Origin: Bacillus glycinifermentans
GTDB lineage: Bacteria; Bacillota; Bacilli; Bacillales; Bacillaceae
Direction: 5' to 3'
Length of the DNA: 64,000 nucleotides
Assembly: GCF_001042475.2 (NCBI RefSeq)
Contig: NZ_LECW02000015.1
Coordinates: 124,001-188,000, forward strand
Of the stretch, positions 49,001 through 58,981 are shown one piece after another (within the stretch, counting starts at the first letter, position 1; every line of letters begins with the position of its first letter). The notes under the pieces were generated by a model. It did no database searches, was not told the origin of the DNA, and worked only from the letters and a program-made list of their open reading frames with translations. The translations under genes and the position numbers were made by a program.

Positions 49001-50821
49001 CCGGCGTTTTTTCAAACGCTTGATGCATTGCCTACCATGCCAAACGGGAAGCTGAATAAGCCCGCACTTGCAAAGATCCCGCACAAGGAAGAGACTAGGC
49101 AAACATTTACGGCTCCGACTACAGATATTGAAAAAGAATTGGCTGCCATCTGGTGCGGGGTGCTCGGTGTGGACAAGATCGGAATTGATGAATCATTTTT
49201 TGAGCTTGGCGGAGATTCCATTAAGGCATTGCAAGTATCGGCGAGATTGCATCAATCAGGAAAACAACTGGCCGTAAAAGATATCTTCAGCCATCCGACC
49301 ATTCAAGAACTGGCGCCCTATGTTCGTTTATCTCAACAACCGATCAGCCAAGCATCTGTAGAAGGCGAGGTCATGTGGTCACCGGTGCAAAAATGGTTCC
49401 TGTCTCAAGATATGAAAGATGCGCACCATTTTAATCAATCGGTTATGCTGCATCGGACAAATCCGTTAGATGAAGAAGCATTGAGAAAAACGTTAAAAGC
49501 GATAACCGTCCATCACGATGCACTGCGGCTGATATGCGCCAAAGATGAACAAGGGAACTTGCGCCTGTACAATCGTCCGGCGAACATCGGGGAGGACCAG
49601 CTTTACAACCTGCGAATCTTCAATCTGACCGGCGCATCAAAAGACAATGAACACATCATCAAACACCAGGTTCGTGAGCTGCAAAAAGCAATGGACTTGG
49701 AAAACGGACCGCTGGTGCAAGCTGGGCTTTTCCGCTCAAGCGAAGGGGATGACTTATTTCTTTCTATCCATCACCTGGCTGTCGACGGCATATCATGGAG
49801 GATTATCCTGGAAGACTTGGCATCCGGCTATGAGCAGGCGATTCGCGGAGATGACATAGTACTCCCGCCAAAAACCGCATCATTCCAAACATATACCGAA
49901 CAATTAGCCAAATATGCTGAAAGCCGGCGACTATTACAGCAAGCAGACTATTGGCGCGCCATCGAACAACACGAAACAGTTGAACTGCCAAAAGAGCAGA
50001 CACATATCGACAAATCCGTTTTGAAAAAACGGGACACCCTATCATTTACTTTAGCTCAACAAGAAACAGACGCTCTCCTAAAAGATGTGCACAAAGCTTA
50101 TAATACGGATACCCAAGACCTGCTTTTGGCGTCAGCCGTACTCGCTATTCAGCAATGGGCGCCGCAGCCGGCGCTAAAAATCGCGCTCGAAGGGCACGGC
50201 CGTCAATCTGAGGCGGCACATCACGATATCAGCCGAACCGTAGGGTGGTTTACCGCCATATATCCAGTCTTGCTTCAACTTGAACCGAATACATGGGCTG
50301 AAAATCATGAAGAATATATGATCCGCACATTAAAAATAACAAAAGACACGTTAAGACGGATACCTGACAAAGGATTTGGATACGGCGTTCTTAAATATAT
50401 GACATCTCCCGAAAAAGCAAAGATCGAATTCGGCAAAGCACCCGATATCTGCTTTAACTATCTTGGGCAATTTGACATCGCAGATCGGGCGCAAACCGAA
50501 ACAGAACAGCTTGATGCGTTTACATTTTCGCCTTTGGGGGGCGGTGAGGATATCTCCAGCACCTGGAAGCGTGAACAGTCGCTGGACATCAGCGCACTCA
50601 TAGCTGAAGGCAGGTTGACCGTAAACATGACATATGAAACAGATCGTTTTCAGAAAGAAACAATTGAACGGCTTTCCCAAGATTGCCAGTACTATCTCAG
50701 AAAGCTGATAAACCATTGCCTCAGCAAGACTGAATCAGAAAAAACCGTCAGCGACTTTGATGATCGCGAGCTGACCGAGGAAGCATTTAAAAGTATAACC
50801 GACTTACTCGGATTCCATTAA
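40022..50821 (+). CDS. ppsD: Lipopeptide synthetase subunit 2, fengycin FenA/PpsD-like (C-A-T-C-A-T-C-A-T-E), 3599 aa
   Basis: Three modules. The N-terminal docking segment [16 protein letters not shown] is a COM acceptor. C3 (HHIIMDGW near 144) would accept the D-Val donor. A3 code D-V-Q-F-I-A-H-V-V indicates Pro. T3 GGHSL near 1003; C4 HHIISDG near 1179. A4 code D-A-W-H-F-G-S-V-E is close to the fengycin Glx code, so Gln or Glu. T4 near 2035; C5 near 2211. A5 code D-A-T-N-T-G-E-I-T partly resembles the Tyr code (D-G-T-I-T-A-E-V-A). T5 GGDSI near 3063. Terminal E is complete (HHLAVDG near 3250, EGHGR, FNYLGQF near 3479). Order Pro-Glx-D-Tyr and length match PpsD. It starts 21 bases after the frameshift product ends. 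Confidence 0.9.
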   Translation: MTKKHEIQDIYPLSYMQEGMLFHTLLEKDSQAYVEQASFSMTGKVDTEIFQKSIAVLCARHDIFRTIFVSQNVSVPQQVVLKERTITVEEKDLIHLDRSGQLAFIDDVKKTDRAKGFHLQKDGLMRVILLKTGEREFTCIWSFHHIIMDGWCLGIVLKEFFHIYASLLRQTPLKLEPAVPYGTYIQWLMEQEKDAAARYWDCYLEGFDQQSGLPKQKTAGAKNSQEEVTFSLSKTDTAKLKELAAKEEVTLSTIFHTLWGILLQAYNQTDDAVFGSVISGRPSEIAGIERMIGLFINTVPVRITGTKTPFVKLIKQVQKDALNGQPYSYHPLYEIQAGSAVKQGLIDHILVFENYPVEKEIALLNNGQDAEDLFHIHDFNMEDETNYSFYLMVAPGEDIHLKMRFDSGIHERSFIESVKGHLQHIIAQVLQNPNLTPEELTITTPQEQEDLLSTLKIETKQREYETIQSMFERQAAQSPDEKAIHYEGQSITYKELNETANKLARILRKRGVKRQEPVAIIVERSPALAAGVLGIIKAGAAFVPIDLSHPVERIRYCIENSGCQHIVSQRHLAAVVKSVETEQCVTFMEEAVAERDGSNVETVNTAEDLLYIMYTSGTTGKPKGVLFEHRNMANLLDDQFENACIDFKTNVLQYASCAFDVCYQELFTTLLSGGTLCIVPESIKRDPAQLFLLINAQQIEVVFFPTAFVKMLFNEEHYANNFPNCVKHVITAGEQLTVSHIFKTLLKRNRIRLHNHYGPAETHVVSTSTIHPEGDIPDSPPIGKPISHNAMYILDKNKRLQPRGVAGELYISGASVGRGYVNNPALTKQKFLPDPFRAGAVMYRTGDIARLRTDGQMDYIGRTDDQVKIRGYRVEPKEIEVTLANHPAVKEAVVLVQKDSEGEHELCAYYSTRKPIDPSALRHDLADVIPDYMMPVKWTAVPAIPLTVNGKVDKSALPEPTSSASHQSYAAPRNLNELKLSQLWEDVLKRGPVGIRDNFFELGGHSLKATSLISRIAKEWNVQIPLRDVFAHPTVEGLATVISEAEENPFASIQQVQTKETYPVSSAQKRMYVLHQLDSGGISYNIPAVLELTGEFDRHRVEAVFRELIRRHEPLRTSFETGEDGEPVQRIHEKVPFEFLSESSSESFIRPFDLGKAPLFRAGFVTVEKGRYLLLVDMHHIISDGVSIHLLMREFSELYKGHEPAPLRIQYKDYAAWQETFKTSDIYKRQESYWLKQLAGELPVLELPTDKPRPAAKSFAGDRVPFVISRELTSRLQQLAGENRCTLYMTLLGIYTVLLSRLSGQEDIIVGSPIAGRPHADLESVLGMFVNTLALRTRPVSGISFKQYLQDIRETALEAYEHQDYPLEELVDRLGVQREMSRNPLFDTTFALQNMERQQLSMEGLELRQKDISHPVSKFDLSLYMAESGGQLYCQFEYSTDLFERETIQRWADFFKTLAKNAAHHPELELDHLSILSKEEETALLQNFSPMKKIDFPLDQLLHDQLEQQAEKTPDRPAVLADGISITYKELNERANQIAWKLIDRGIQQEDVIAIMGRRSPEMLIGIYGILKAGAAYLPIDPDYPKERIRFLMRDSGAKILLASSDLAEASMFEGTILPLDDSCKSHREAVSNPNLPVPPDALAYIIYTSGSTGRPKGVQVEHRSAVNFLYSLQTRYSLIDSDIILHKTSYSFDASIWELFWWPFAGASVYLLPQGGEKDPEIILKALEEKRMTAAHFVPSMLHSFLEYINNRNKPANIRHLKRVFAGGEQLGAHLVSRFHELLPGTELTNSYGPTEATVEAAYFDVPKRKVLHHVPIGRSGHNMRLYILNKKRQLLPFGCRGELYIAGAGVARGYLNRPELTEERFLDDPFYPGERMYQTGDLARWLPDGTVEWLGRTDGQVKIRGYRIEPGEVEAALRQIDGVREAAVVARSEGAETELYAYIEGQDQQTVRMELTERLPAYMMPSSFIEMKEWPVTPSGKLDRKALPAPREAAGRRAYTAPRNITEMKLAKLWEEVLKNGPIGIHDHFFERGGHSLKATALVSRIAKVFGVQVPLKEIFARPTLEELAAVIQELDESPYAAIEPAEKQNTYPVSSAQKRMYVLQQLEDGGVGYNMPAALKLTGPLDRARLNAVFRELIRRHESLRTSFETGADGEPVQRIHDDVPFQLIEEESAEDFVRPFKLQEAPLFRAGLVEEAEERHLLLVDMHHIISDGVSVNTLIREFCELYANRTLAPLRIQYKDYAVWQQAFKQEERYQSEEAYWLKQLDGELPVLELPADNARPAVRSFAGDHVSFSLDADTSAGLYEIARENGCTLYMVLLAAYSTLLARLSGQEDIVIGSPIAGRPHKDLEPVIGMFVNTLAIRTHPTENKRFSDFLREVRQTALEAFEHQDYPFEELVDRLDVVRDMSRNPLFDAMLVVQNMEHQELFLDGLHIQPADMSQTVSKFDLTLQVSEGDERIHFRFEYASSLFKQETIERWTSHFMTMLQHIVHAPQTALQAISMLTAKEQQLLKTNFNRMPEQHRPNITVHELFARQAAKSPSATALITREGVLTYQELDEWSNKIARTLQDRGIGPDIAVGIMIPKSTGLIAAVLGTWKAGGAYVPIDLGYPDERKQYVLADSGAKLLITDKKAIHQVPDGFKGEVLLIEDVREQDTAPILSASGPDDLAYIIYTSGTTGKPKGVMVEHRGVAYTVQWRSAFYEFHDQDIVLQLSSFSFDAFVTSMFAPLISGVQTVIPAEEEAKDILAIKQYLAHYGITHMNLVPILYRTLLDVLQPEDVQTLRLVTLGGEAIERNLLERSFSLRPDIEISNEYGPTESSITATAARRLKRQENVTIGRPIAYTNVYILKGDHLQPIGVTGELCITGPGLARGYINLPEQTAQAFVQDPFHPDQRMYRTGDLAKWLPDGTLQYVGRMDEQVKIRGHRIEIKEVEAALSGLAGVKEAAVVDSVTAAGHKELCAYLVVENGTDCGMVQRALAKKVPAYMVPAFFQTLDALPTMPNGKLNKPALAKIPHKEETRQTFTAPTTDIEKELAAIWCGVLGVDKIGIDESFFELGGDSIKALQVSARLHQSGKQLAVKDIFSHPTIQELAPYVRLSQQPISQASVEGEVMWSPVQKWFLSQDMKDAHHFNQSVMLHRTNPLDEEALRKTLKAITVHHDALRLICAKDEQGNLRLYNRPANIGEDQLYNLRIFNLTGASKDNEHIIKHQVRELQKAMDLENGPLVQAGLFRSSEGDDLFLSIHHLAVDGISWRIILEDLASGYEQAIRGDDIVLPPKTASFQTYTEQLAKYAESRRLLQQADYWRAIEQHETVELPKEQTHIDKSVLKKRDTLSFTLAQQETDALLKDVHKAYNTDTQDLLLASAVLAIQQWAPQPALKIALEGHGRQSEAAHHDISRTVGWFTAIYPVLLQLEPNTWAENHEEYMIRTLKITKDTLRRIPDKGFGYGVLKYMTSPEKAKIEFGKAPDICFNYLGQFDIADRAQTETEQLDAFTFSPLGGGEDISSTWKREQSLDISALIAEGRLTVNMTYETDRFQKETIERLSQDCQYYLRKLINHCLSKTESEKTVSDFDDRELTEEAFKSITDLLGFH

Positions 50822-50838
50822 AAAAGCGGGGGGAAACA

Positions 50839-53800
50839 ATGGATCATACACAAAAAATCCAAAACATCTATCCTTTAAGCCACATGCAGGAAGGAATGCT
50901 TTTTCATTCTTTCCTGCAAGACGAAGGGGCCGCATATATTGAGCAGTCCGTTTTCACAATAAGGGGTCAGCTCCATTTAGACTGGTTCCAACAAAGCGTC
51001 CAATCGATCATCGACCGCCACGACATTTTCAGAACCGTTTTTTTGCCTCATGTTGCTCAGCTGAAAGAGCCGCGCCAAGTCGTTTTACAAGAGCGAACCT
51101 TTCATTTGCATGCTGAAGATCTGACCGATATGCCGGAAGCTGATCAAACCGAATATATCAGCCAATTTAAAGCAAGCGACAGACGGAAAGGCTTTGATCT
51201 GCAAAAAGATATGCTGATGCGGGTTTCTCTGTTCAAAACGGCGCCGGAAAAACACGTGTGTGTGTGGAGCCATCATCATATCTTAATGGACGGCTGGTGT
51301 CTCGGGATCGTGTTGCAAGAATTTATGCAATTTTACGAGTCTATCTATTCAGGAGAATCCGTTTCTTTAGAACCTGTTCAGCCGTACAGCACATATATTT
51401 CCTGGTTGTCCGACCAGGACAAAGACGAAGCCAAGGAATACTGGGAGAACTACTTGACAGATTGCAATGCGCCCACCGGGCTTCCCAGAGTGTCTACAAA
51501 ATCTGTGGAAAAGGGATATCGGCAGAAAGAGCTGATGTTTTCGCTAGACCGGGAGCTGACGGCGCGGCTCAACACAATCGCCAAACAGCACGGAGCCACT
51601 CTCGCCACTCTCATGCAAACCGTTTGGGGCTTGATGCTTCAGCGCTACAACCGGACAGATGATGTCGTCTTCGGCTCTGTCGTTTCAGGCCGTCCTTCTG
51701 TGATTCCGGGAGTCGAGAAGATCATCGGTTTATTTATCAATACTGTGCCGGTGCGAATCAAGACCGAGAGCGAAAGTGAAACCTTTTCAGAGCTGCTTCG
51801 CCGCTCCCAAAAAGAAAGGCTGGCTCAAGACATGTTCAGCTATTATCCATTGGCTGACATTCAGTCACATACCGCTTTCAAACAGAGTGTCATCGATCAT
51901 ATTTTCGTTTTTGAAAACTACCCTTTACAGCAACAAATGCAGGACTCGGCAGACCGCACCGAATCACCGCTTCAGATCGAAAATGTAAATGTGTCGGAGC
52001 AATCTGGCTACAACTTCAACATTGTGATGGCACCGGGTGATGAACTCGTCATCAAGTTCAGCTACAATGCAAACGTGTATGACGAATCATGGATCGACTG
52101 TGTGAAGGGCCATCTGTTAGAAGCCTTGCGAAGAACGGCGGAGGACACCGATATCCCCGCCTCCAGGCTGCCGATGCTCGCGCCTGACGAAAAAGTCCGG
52201 ATCATCGAGGAATTCAACGATACAAAAACAGAATACGACACAAACAAAACAATCGTTGACTTGTTTTCCAGTCAAGTTGAGAAAACGCCGGAGCACATCG
52301 CGCTTCATGCCGGAGGCTTGACGATGACATACCGGGAGCTGGATCAAACATCAACTGCATGGGCCCGCATCTTCCAAGAACAAGGCTTAAAGAAAAACGG
52401 AATTGCCGGAATTTTAGCAGAGCATTCCCCTGAATTTATCATCGGTGTTCTCGCCGTTTTAAAAGCGGGCGGCGTCTATTTCCCGCTTGATGCCGAACTG
52501 CCGCCCGAGCGGATCAGCTATATGCTGAAAGAAAGCGGAGCAGCCGTTTTGGCCGTTCAGAAAGGACTCAAGACGGACATTGATTTTCCTAACAAAGTAG
52601 TGATGTCCAAGAAAGCCCTATTGGCATCCGTCCGGGATATAAACATAGATACCCGCCCGGATGATTTGGCCTATATCATGTATACATCAGGTTCGACAGG
52701 CAAGCCAAAGGGCGTGATGATCTCGCACCGCAATGTCGTATCTCTGATCTCGAACAGCAATTACACATCAGCCGATACAAATGACCGATTGATCCTAACC
52801 GGTTCACTCGGCTTTGACGCCATCACTTTTGAAATATTTGGAGCGCTGCTGAACGGAGCGTGCCTCCATGTGATTGACCGCTCGACGATGTTGACACCTG
52901 CCCGTTTTGGAGGCTATTTGCTTAAACATGATATCACAGTGCTGTTTTTAACAACGGCGCTCTTTCATCAGCTGGCACAGGTTCAGCCGGAGATGTTTTC
53001 AGGACTGTCCACTTTATATGTCGGAGGGGAAGCTTTAACGCCTGCATTGATGAATACGGTCAGACACCGGTGCCCGAACCTGAAGCTTTATAACATATAT
53101 GGTCCGACAGAAAATACAACTTTCTCTACATTTTATGAAATCAAACAAGATTTTTTTCAATCGATTCCCATCGGGAAACCGATCAGCAATTCAACAGCCT
53201 TTATTGTTGACGAATGCGGACAGCTCGCGCCGATCGGTGTTCCCGGGGAACTTTGCGTGGGCGGCGATGGTATTGCAATAGGATATTTGGACAGACCTGA
53301 ATTGACGAGTGAAGCATTTGTACAACATCCGTTTCAACCAGGGGAAAAAATGTACAAAACCGGCGATTTGGCACGCTGGCTGCCAGACGGTAACTTAGAA
53401 TATCTCAGCCGGATGGACCGGCAAATCAAAATTCGCGGCAAACGAACAGAACCGGCTGAGATAGAAGCGCGGCTCATCGAGATTGAAGGCGTTCGAGAAG
53501 CAGCTGTCACCATTGAAGAAAAAAACGAAGAAGCGCTCCTTATCGCATATTATGTAAGCGATGACCAAACAGAGGAAAAAACGATCCGTTCATTACTATC
53601 AAGGGTGCTTCCCGATTATATGATACCCCATGATTGGGTTAAACTGGACCGCATGCCTCTCACGGCAAACGGCAAAATCGACCGCCGCGCGCTGCCCGCA
53701 CCTGATCAAAAACCGGTTTTGAAACAGATTGTTCCGCCAAGAAACTGGGTCGAAAGGGAGTTGATTGACATCTGGAAGCCTATTCTCGGCGTGAAGGAGC

Positions 53801-54642
53801 TCGGTATTGAAGATGACTTTTTCGAACTTGGCGGTCATTCGCTGAAGGCTCTGAAACTCATTCACCAGCTGAAAAACAGCCAGGGGATAGATATTCCGAT
53901 TGAATTATTATTCGAGAATCCGACAATTGAACAATTAGCTGAAAAGCTGTTTTCACATGAGCTAAGCGCATCGGCCTTGCAGCATGTCAGCAGGCTGAAT
54001 CCGCCGGCCGGATTGAACCTTTTCTGTTTTCCCCCCATTTCAGGTTTCGGCATATTTTATAAAGATCTCGCTGTAAAGCTACACGGCAAAGCGACCGTGT
54101 ACGGATTTAACTTTATTGAAGAAGACAGCCGAATGGAACAGTACGTGAACAACATCATTGAAATCCAGCCTCAAGGTCCTTATATCCTGCTGGGATATTC
54201 AGCAGGAGGCAACACAGCATTTGAGATTGTAAAAGAAATGGAAAAACGCGATTTAGAGGTCAGTGATCTTATTATTGTCGATTCGTATCAAAAGAAGCAA
54301 GCATTGCCGCCTCAGCCGAGCAGCGTCTCAGCAGAAAACGTTCCTGCTCACCTCAGGGAAGCAATCATCAAAAAAATGACAAACTATCAAAAATATTGGG
54401 CAAAATTAATCAATGACGGTCGTGTCGATGCAAACATTCACTTTATCGAAGCCGGCATTCAAACAGAACAAAGCGGAACCACCGCATTGCAAAAATGGTC
54501 TGATGCCACAACACGAAGCTATCAAGAGTATAAGGGAGCCGGGCCGCATAAGGATATGTTCGAAACTCCCTATCTATCAAAAAATGCCGGGATTATTCAA
54601 AAGATCGTCGCAATCAGCGGCAAACGGTTAGAGCTTCATTAA
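50839..54642 (+). CDS. ppsE: Lipopeptide synthetase subunit 3, fengycin FenB/PpsE-like (C-A-T-TE), 1267 aa
   Basis: One module plus release domain. COM-acceptor start [20 protein letters not shown]6 with HHHILMDGW near 145. A6 code D-A-F-F-Y-G-I-T-F is the Ile code of FenB and the lichenysin last module. T6 GGHSL near 997. The type I thioesterase carries GYSAGG near 1118, an Asp in IVDSYQ and a His in GPHKDMF. In fengycin this domain closes a lactone between Tyr3 and Ile10. Here no Tyr3 is made, so the release chemistry (hydrolysis, or lactonisation onto the acyl hydroxyl or another side chain) is open. It starts 17 bases after subunit 2 and the operon ends in a terminator at 54703. Confidence 0.92.
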   Translation: MDHTQKIQNIYPLSHMQEGMLFHSFLQDEGAAYIEQSVFTIRGQLHLDWFQQSVQSIIDRHDIFRTVFLPHVAQLKEPRQVVLQERTFHLHAEDLTDMPEADQTEYISQFKASDRRKGFDLQKDMLMRVSLFKTAPEKHVCVWSHHHILMDGWCLGIVLQEFMQFYESIYSGESVSLEPVQPYSTYISWLSDQDKDEAKEYWENYLTDCNAPTGLPRVSTKSVEKGYRQKELMFSLDRELTARLNTIAKQHGATLATLMQTVWGLMLQRYNRTDDVVFGSVVSGRPSVIPGVEKIIGLFINTVPVRIKTESESETFSELLRRSQKERLAQDMFSYYPLADIQSHTAFKQSVIDHIFVFENYPLQQQMQDSADRTESPLQIENVNVSEQSGYNFNIVMAPGDELVIKFSYNANVYDESWIDCVKGHLLEALRRTAEDTDIPASRLPMLAPDEKVRIIEEFNDTKTEYDTNKTIVDLFSSQVEKTPEHIALHAGGLTMTYRELDQTSTAWARIFQEQGLKKNGIAGILAEHSPEFIIGVLAVLKAGGVYFPLDAELPPERISYMLKESGAAVLAVQKGLKTDIDFPNKVVMSKKALLASVRDINIDTRPDDLAYIMYTSGSTGKPKGVMISHRNVVSLISNSNYTSADTNDRLILTGSLGFDAITFEIFGALLNGACLHVIDRSTMLTPARFGGYLLKHDITVLFLTTALFHQLAQVQPEMFSGLSTLYVGGEALTPALMNTVRHRCPNLKLYNIYGPTENTTFSTFYEIKQDFFQSIPIGKPISNSTAFIVDECGQLAPIGVPGELCVGGDGIAIGYLDRPELTSEAFVQHPFQPGEKMYKTGDLARWLPDGNLEYLSRMDRQIKIRGKRTEPAEIEARLIEIEGVREAAVTIEEKNEEALLIAYYVSDDQTEEKTIRSLLSRVLPDYMIPHDWVKLDRMPLTANGKIDRRALPAPDQKPVLKQIVPPRNWVERELIDIWKPILGVKELGIEDDFFELGGHSLKALKLIHQLKNSQGIDIPIELLFENPTIEQLAEKLFSHELSASALQHVSRLNPPAGLNLFCFPPISGFGIFYKDLAVKLHGKATVYGFNFIEEDSRMEQYVNNIIEIQPQGPYILLGYSAGGNTAFEIVKEMEKRDLEVSDLIIVDSYQKKQALPPQPSSVSAENVPAHLREAIIKKMTNYQKYWAKLINDGRVDANIHFIEAGIQTEQSGTTALQKWSDATTRSYQEYKGAGPHKDMFETPYLSKNAGIIQKIVAISGKRLELH

Positions 54643-54702
54643 CAGTGCTTTTGTAAAACGGCACTTGCAACCCTGTGAGTGCAACCTTTGTTCAGTTTTG
54701 CA

Positions 54703-54733
54703 GGCGGCCGGAATGAAATTGTCCGGCCGCTTT
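54703..54733 (+). terminator. Terminator of the synthetase operon
   Basis: GCGGCCGG pairs perfectly with CCGGCCGC and is followed by a short T tract. Confidence 0.7.
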
Positions 54734-54810
54734 AAAATCGGCTCAACATTTTTAAAATCTGTCCGATATCATACATAGATTAAATATTGTACGGCACAGG
54801 GGGAATTCAC

Positions 54811-55122
54811 ATGCTTATCGTGACAACGGATACGATCGCGGGTCATAACATACAAGAGGTTAAGGGGATCGTCACAGCGAGCGTTGTTCAATCGAGAAAC
54901 ATCGGAAAAGATATTTTGTCAGGTTTGAAGTCCGTGATTGGCGGAGAACTGAAAAATTATACAGAAATGCTTGAAGAATCGAAGAGAATGGTGAAAGAAC
55001 GCATGGTGAAGCAGGCGGAGGAATCGGGAGCAAATGCGATCGTCGGGTTAAGGTTTGAACTCTCTGCAGGACAGGGTACTTCTGAATTAATCGGGTATGG
55101 AACGGCTGTCATCATTGATTAA
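54811..55122 (+). CDS. YbjQ/UPF0145-family protein, 103 aa
   Basis: Small soluble protein with the conserved opening VTTDTIAGHNIQEVKGIVTA, then VVQSRNIGKDILSGLKSV and the C-terminal GANAIVGLRFE. This is the YbjQ (DUF74, 'putative heavy-metal-binding') family, which forms pentameric beta-barrel-like rings; true function is unknown. The ATG at 54811 is behind GGGGGA, while the longer frame from 54787 lacks a site. It does not belong to the synthetase operon, which is terminated before it. Confidence 0.85.
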   Translation: MLIVTTDTIAGHNIQEVKGIVTASVVQSRNIGKDILSGLKSVIGGELKNYTEMLEESKRMVKERMVKQAEESGANAIVGLRFELSAGQGTSELIGYGTAVIID

Positions 55123-55165
55123 CTTTCGGAATGTCAAGAGCAGGCAGCCCTTAAAACGCCTTATA

Positions 55166-55843
55166 TCAAGGCGCTTTCTCCGACTGTTCCGATCTTTTAT
55201 GGCCTGTGAAAAGCTGGGGATACTTTCGATATATGATGATCATGATGATCATCATATATACGCCGTAGATGCCGAAGGAAAGCAGCTTATGTTTGCCGAA
55301 ATTGGCGCCGGCAATCGATACGATGAGAGCGTTTGGGATTTTTCCCAGCGTTGAAGCGGCAAAAAAGACCGCCCATTTGATGTTGCTCAATCCGCAGACC
55401 GCATTCATGACAATCGCAGGGATGACAGGGATCAGCCTGCCCGTAAGCACGGCTGTAAAGGCATTTTCGTTAAAATAGCCTTCATACTCACCGATTTTCG
55501 GAAATTTTAACGCCTTTTTCCTTGCCCAATCCCTGAATCCGTAACGGGCCAGAAAGAAAAGCAGCATCGTGCCGAGCATCGATCCTGATAACGTGATCAT
55601 GAGGCCGTTTCCGATTCCGAAAACCGCACCGTTCATGCCGGCGATAATGGCAAACGGAACGACAGGGAAAAAGGCGCAGGCCGCCATAAGCAGGATGCTG
55701 AATGCGACCGAATAGATTCCGCCTGCTTTGATCATTTCAAGCCAGGCTTCTTTATGTAAAAAACCGATTATGATGACGGCAATCATCATAATGATGCTGA
55801 GTTGTTTTTTTATCATACCGATTGTTTCGCTGCCTCTCTTCAC
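55166..55843 (-). CDS. TVP38/TMEM64-family membrane protein, 225 aa
   Basis: Multi-pass membrane protein with the SNARE-associated/DedA-like core: FFPVVPFAIIAGMNGAVFG then LSGSMLGTMLLFFLARYGFR, LTGRLIPVIPAIVMNAVCG and IPNALIVSIAGANFG. YdjX/YdjZ-type homologs in Bacillus have the same layout. Lipid scrambling or transport is suspected for the superfamily. The frame opens at a GTG (55843); an internal ATG at 55816 is an alternative start. It is separated by 8 bases from the convergent-strand neighbour downstream of the serine hydrolase, so the two minus-strand genes may share a transcript. Confidence 0.82.
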   Translation of the reverse strand: MKRGSETIGMIKKQLSIIMMIAVIIIGFLHKEAWLEMIKAGGIYSVAFSILLMAACAFFPVVPFAIIAGMNGAVFGIGNGLMITLSGSMLGTMLLFFLARYGFRDWARKKALKFPKIGEYEGYFNENAFTAVLTGRLIPVIPAIVMNAVCGLSNIKWAVFFAASTLGKIPNALIVSIAGANFGKHKLLSFGIYGVYMMIIMIIIYRKYPQLFTGHKRSEQSEKAP

Positions 55844-55851
55844 AATTTACG

Positions 55852-56886
55852 TTACATCTTTAACAAAGCGCTTTCCAGATAAGCCAAGATGTCATCGGCT
55901 TTTGACAGATTGCAATTGCTGAGCATGATGAGAACCTTCTTTTGATCCATGTAACGGTTGATCGAGCTGATAAAACCGTGGACTTCACCATCATGCCATA
56001 TTTTATACTTATTTTGTTTATTAATGAACCACCCGTATCCGATCCAATTGTTTTGAGCGAGTGCGTGTAGGGGACCGTCGCTTACAAAAGCCGGTTTGTT
56101 GATACAGCTGTACAAGGCTTCTTTCAGCGCTTTTTTCGTCACCAACTTTTCAGTATACAGCGCCCGGTCCCACAAATACAAGTCTTCGACAGTTGAGTAA
56201 AGCCCGCTTTCCCCATGACCGTATATGATGGGGGCTTGTACCGTTCCCCGGTTGAGGGCTAAATAACCGACTGTCGGGAAAATATCTTCCGGAGACGTAA
56301 AAAACCCTGAGTTTTCCATGCCTAACGGATCAAATATCAATTGTTGAATGTTGTTTGCATAAGAATCGCCTGTGGCGGTTTCGATGATTTTAGCGAGCAG
56401 GATATAGCCGGAATTGCTGTAATTAAACCTTTGGCCCGGATTAAATTCGAGCGGTTCTTCTATAAAGCGGGATATGTATCGGTCGAGTGGCGAAAGCTCT
56501 AATTCGATATCGAGCAGTTCTTCCCCCAAAAAGTCAGGAATACCTGATGTATGGCTTAATAAATGTTTGATGGTGATCCTGTCGCCGTTCGGATAGTCGG
56601 GTAAATAGAATCGAATGGGGTCTGTTGTGTTCAGCAGCCCTTTTTCTTGCAGCTGCATGACTGCAAGAGCGGTAAACTGTTTTGTCAAAGAAGCGATTTG
56701 ATAGCGTGATGCCGGCCCGTTTTTTATTTTATCCTTGTAATTGGAGTATCCGTAGCCTTTGGACAAAATCACGCCATTGCGGTCGGCCAGCAGGATGCTG
56801 CCATGGAAATGATTTTTGGATGCTTGTTCCATTAAATAGGCATCAAGATAATCTGCTGTATATTCCAATAAAACCAATCCTCTCAT
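55852..56886 (-). CDS. Serine hydrolase, class C beta-lactamase / PBP-related, 344 aa
   Basis: Beta-lactamase-fold enzyme without an obvious signal peptide. SxxK motif in IASLTKQFTALAVMQLQ, the YSN motif in RFNYSNSGYILLAKII, and a C-terminal HDGEVHGFISS segment at the position of the KTG/HxG motif. Relatives include esterases, D-aminopeptidases and penicillin-binding-like proteins. It lies on the opposite strand from the lipopeptide operon, upstream of a possible cotranscribed TVP38 gene. Involvement in lipopeptide processing is conceivable but unsupported. Start codon choice is uncertain by a few codons. Confidence 0.8.
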   Translation of the reverse strand: MRGLVLLEYTADYLDAYLMEQASKNHFHGSILLADRNGVILSKGYGYSNYKDKIKNGPASRYQIASLTKQFTALAVMQLQEKGLLNTTDPIRFYLPDYPNGDRITIKHLLSHTSGIPDFLGEELLDIELELSPLDRYISRFIEEPLEFNPGQRFNYSNSGYILLAKIIETATGDSYANNIQQLIFDPLGMENSGFFTSPEDIFPTVGYLALNRGTVQAPIIYGHGESGLYSTVEDLYLWDRALYTEKLVTKKALKEALYSCINKPAFVSDGPLHALAQNNWIGYGWFINKQNKYKIWHDGEVHGFISSINRYMDQKKVLIMLSNCNLSKADDILAYLESALLKM

Positions 56887-57345
56887 ATTCTATAATTTAT
56901 AAAGTAGAAAACGGTATGTTGAAAAGGAATGTAAATAGTTGGGCGCGCCAAACATAACATTATAAAAATTTTTGAGGATTTTCCATCTTTTACGGTATAA
57001 TTTAAGCTAAATTTAAGTAAAATGAAACAAAATTATGACAAAATAGTGTCTGCACCGGGGAGACGGTTTGGCTGTTTCCCCGGTGCCTTTTTTTATCTAA
57101 AATGAAACAAATATAAGGCGGCAGTAACGGAATGAGGAAGAAAGTCGAAGTTGTGCCCGGAGATGAGTCTAAAGATCCTCCTTTTGTTTCTTAAGAAAAG
57201 GACTATATTAGTATTTTTTAATTTTACTTTAATTTTGAAGGGTTTTTCCTTTATTATCTATAATATCTTCATTACTATGTATTGGAAGAAGTTTTTCGAT
57301 GCGGCGCTTCAGCTGCAGGCTTAAAACATTGCGGGAGGTAATAAA
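56887..57345. other. 459-bp region upstream of the glycosyltransferase gene
   Basis: Contains a strong isolated terminator (57052-57095) and, after it, AT-rich sequence leading to the GGGAGG ribosome site. No gene seen. Confidence 0.5.
57052..57095 (+). terminator. Isolated strong terminator ~250 bp upstream of the glycosyltransferase start
   Basis: GCACCGGGGA pairs with TCCCCGGTGC and is followed by CTTTTTTTA. No gene on the plus strand feeds it, so it may end a small RNA or act as a leader attenuator. Confidence 0.75.
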
Positions 57346-58530
57346 ATGGAACAAAAACATATCGCCATCTTCAATATTCCGGCTCATGGACATATTAATC
57401 CGACACTGGCTTTGACGAAAAAACTTGTCGAGCGGGGATACCGGGTGACGTATCCAGTCACGGAAGAATTCACAACAGCTATTGAAGAAACGGGGGCAAA
57501 ACCGCTTCAATACCGTTCAACCTTAAATATCGATCCGCGGCAAATTCGGGAAGTGATGAAAAATAAAGAAACGGCACAACAGATGCCGGAAATGTTTAAA
57601 AAAGAGGTTGACGAAGTTCTTCCTCAGCTTGAAGCGTTTTATGAAAATGACCGGCCGGACCTTGTCATTTTTGACTTTATGGCGATGACAGGGAAGATCA
57701 TGGCGGAAAAATTCGGGGTGAAAGCAGTTCGGCTTTGCTCGACATACGCCCAGAACGACCATTTTCATTTCAGGGCGATGGCGGAAACGATTCAAATGGG
57801 AAAGGCAGAAGAGCAGCTTCCCGACTTGAATAATGACAATATTCCGTATTTTGAAGAAATATTTCAGCCGGCAAACCTTAACATTGTCTTTATGCCGCGC
57901 GCTTTTCAGCCATACGGCGATACGTTTGACGAACGCTTCCGATTTGTCGGTCCGTCTCTTGCCGAGCGTAAATTCCAGGAAAAAAACATACCGCTTGTCA
58001 AGGATGATGGCCGCCCTGTCATGCTGATTTCACTGGGGACAGCCTTCAATGCCTGGCCTGAGTTCTACGAGATGTGTATCGAAGCGTTCAGGGATACGAA
58101 GTGGCAGGTCATCATGTCAGTTGGAAGGACGATTGATCCCGAAAGCTTCAAAGACGTACCTGAAAACATATCGATTCATCAGCACGTACCGCAGCTTGAA
58201 ATCCTTAAAAATGCAAAGCTGTTCATCAGCCACGGGGGAATGAACAGCACGATGGAAGCATTGAATGCAGGTGTTCCGCTCGTCGTCATTCCGCAAATGC
58301 CGGAACAGGAAATCACAGCCCGCCGCGTCGAAGAGCTCGGGCTTGGAAAGCACCTGCAGCCGGAAGAAACAACTGTCCGCTCCTTGCAGGAAGCCGTTTC
58401 CAAAGTTGACGATGACGCAGAATTGCTGAATCGGGTAAAGGACATGCAAAAGAACATCAGGGAAGCAGGAGGAGCGGAAAAAGCCGCCGATGAAATCGAA
58501 GCGTTTTTCAAACTGTTGACTGTAAAATAA
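57346..58530 (+). CDS. yjiC: UDP-glycosyltransferase, YjiC/YojK (macrolide glycosyltransferase) family, 394 aa
   Basis: GT1-family enzyme with a GT-B fold. The N-terminal acceptor domain opens IAIFNIPAHGHINPTLALT with the catalytic His. The C-terminal donor domain carries HQHVPQLEILKNAKLFISHG, then GMNSTMEALNAGVPLVVIP and QMPEQEITARRVEELGLG, the UDP-sugar signature. YjiC of B. licheniformis glycosylates flavonoids, macrolides and other phenols using UDP-glucose. The natural substrate is unknown; the neighbouring lipopeptide has a predicted tyrosine-like residue, but no operon link exists. GGGAGGT lies ahead of the ATG. Confidence 0.92.
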   Translation: MEQKHIAIFNIPAHGHINPTLALTKKLVERGYRVTYPVTEEFTTAIEETGAKPLQYRSTLNIDPRQIREVMKNKETAQQMPEMFKKEVDEVLPQLEAFYENDRPDLVIFDFMAMTGKIMAEKFGVKAVRLCSTYAQNDHFHFRAMAETIQMGKAEEQLPDLNNDNIPYFEEIFQPANLNIVFMPRAFQPYGDTFDERFRFVGPSLAERKFQEKNIPLVKDDGRPVMLISLGTAFNAWPEFYEMCIEAFRDTKWQVIMSVGRTIDPESFKDVPENISIHQHVPQLEILKNAKLFISHGGMNSTMEALNAGVPLVVIPQMPEQEITARRVEELGLGKHLQPEETTVRSLQEAVSKVDDDAELLNRVKDMQKNIREAGGAEKAADEIEAFFKLLTVK

Positions 58531-58552
58531 TTATGTAAACAATCATATTTCT

Positions 58553-58586
58553 GGGGGGACCTTTTGGGTTCCCCCTTGATTTTTTC
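58553..58586 (+). terminator. Terminator after the glycosyltransferase gene
   Basis: GGGGGGACC pairs with GGTTCCCCC (one bulge), then a T-rich tract. Confidence 0.7.
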
Positions 58587-58981
58587 TAATGCCTTCAGGT
58601 GGCTTTCATGGTCTTGAAAAAATGCTGATCAAAGCAGCAACCGCCGGATGGTTCAATAATTCGTAGAAACCGCTTTCGTCTCTTCCCGCCTGAGTGACCC
58701 GGCTGGTATCGATCAAAAGATACTTGACCGGTTTAAATAAATGAATCGTTTTGTCTTATGGTGCAGCAAATCCCTTTTAGCAAAACCTCCTTTTAGATCT
58801 CACTATCCGTCTTGGCCTCCCGGCAAACCCAGGGCTTTTGTCATCGCAAGAAGCATCTTAAAGACCGCCTGTTGTTTAACGATGTCAGAAAGAGGCTAAG
58901 AAGTATACAGTGCCACATTTTGAACATACTACATCTATTCATGTGTCACTTTTTAGAACGTACTGACTAGGAGGAAGCATT
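58587..58981. other. 395-bp region with decayed coding scraps
   Basis: On the minus strand about 58600-58740 reads KYLLIDTSRVTQAGRDESGF with ELLNHPAVAALIS, and about 58795-58885 reads VKQQAVFKMLLAMTKALGLP. These are protein-like but lack a continuous frame; family not recognised. The promoter of the permease gene should lie near the 3' end. Confidence 0.4.

Noticed and set aside
32376-54642. Lichenysin or surfactin synthetase
   Set aside because: Those operons have three, three and one modules with Gln/Glu-Leu-Leu-Val-Asp-Leu-Ile codes. Here the layout is two, three and one with Glu-Val-Pro-Glx-Tyr-like-Ile codes.
32376-54642. Bacitracin synthetase
   Set aside because: No heterocyclization domain, no Cys/Lys/Orn/His codes, and a fatty-acyl starter domain is present.
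57346-58530. Glycosyltransferase as a tailoring enzyme of the lipopeptide
   Set aside because: It has its own promoter region and terminators, three unrelated genes lie between, and YjiC-type genes occur without such clusters.
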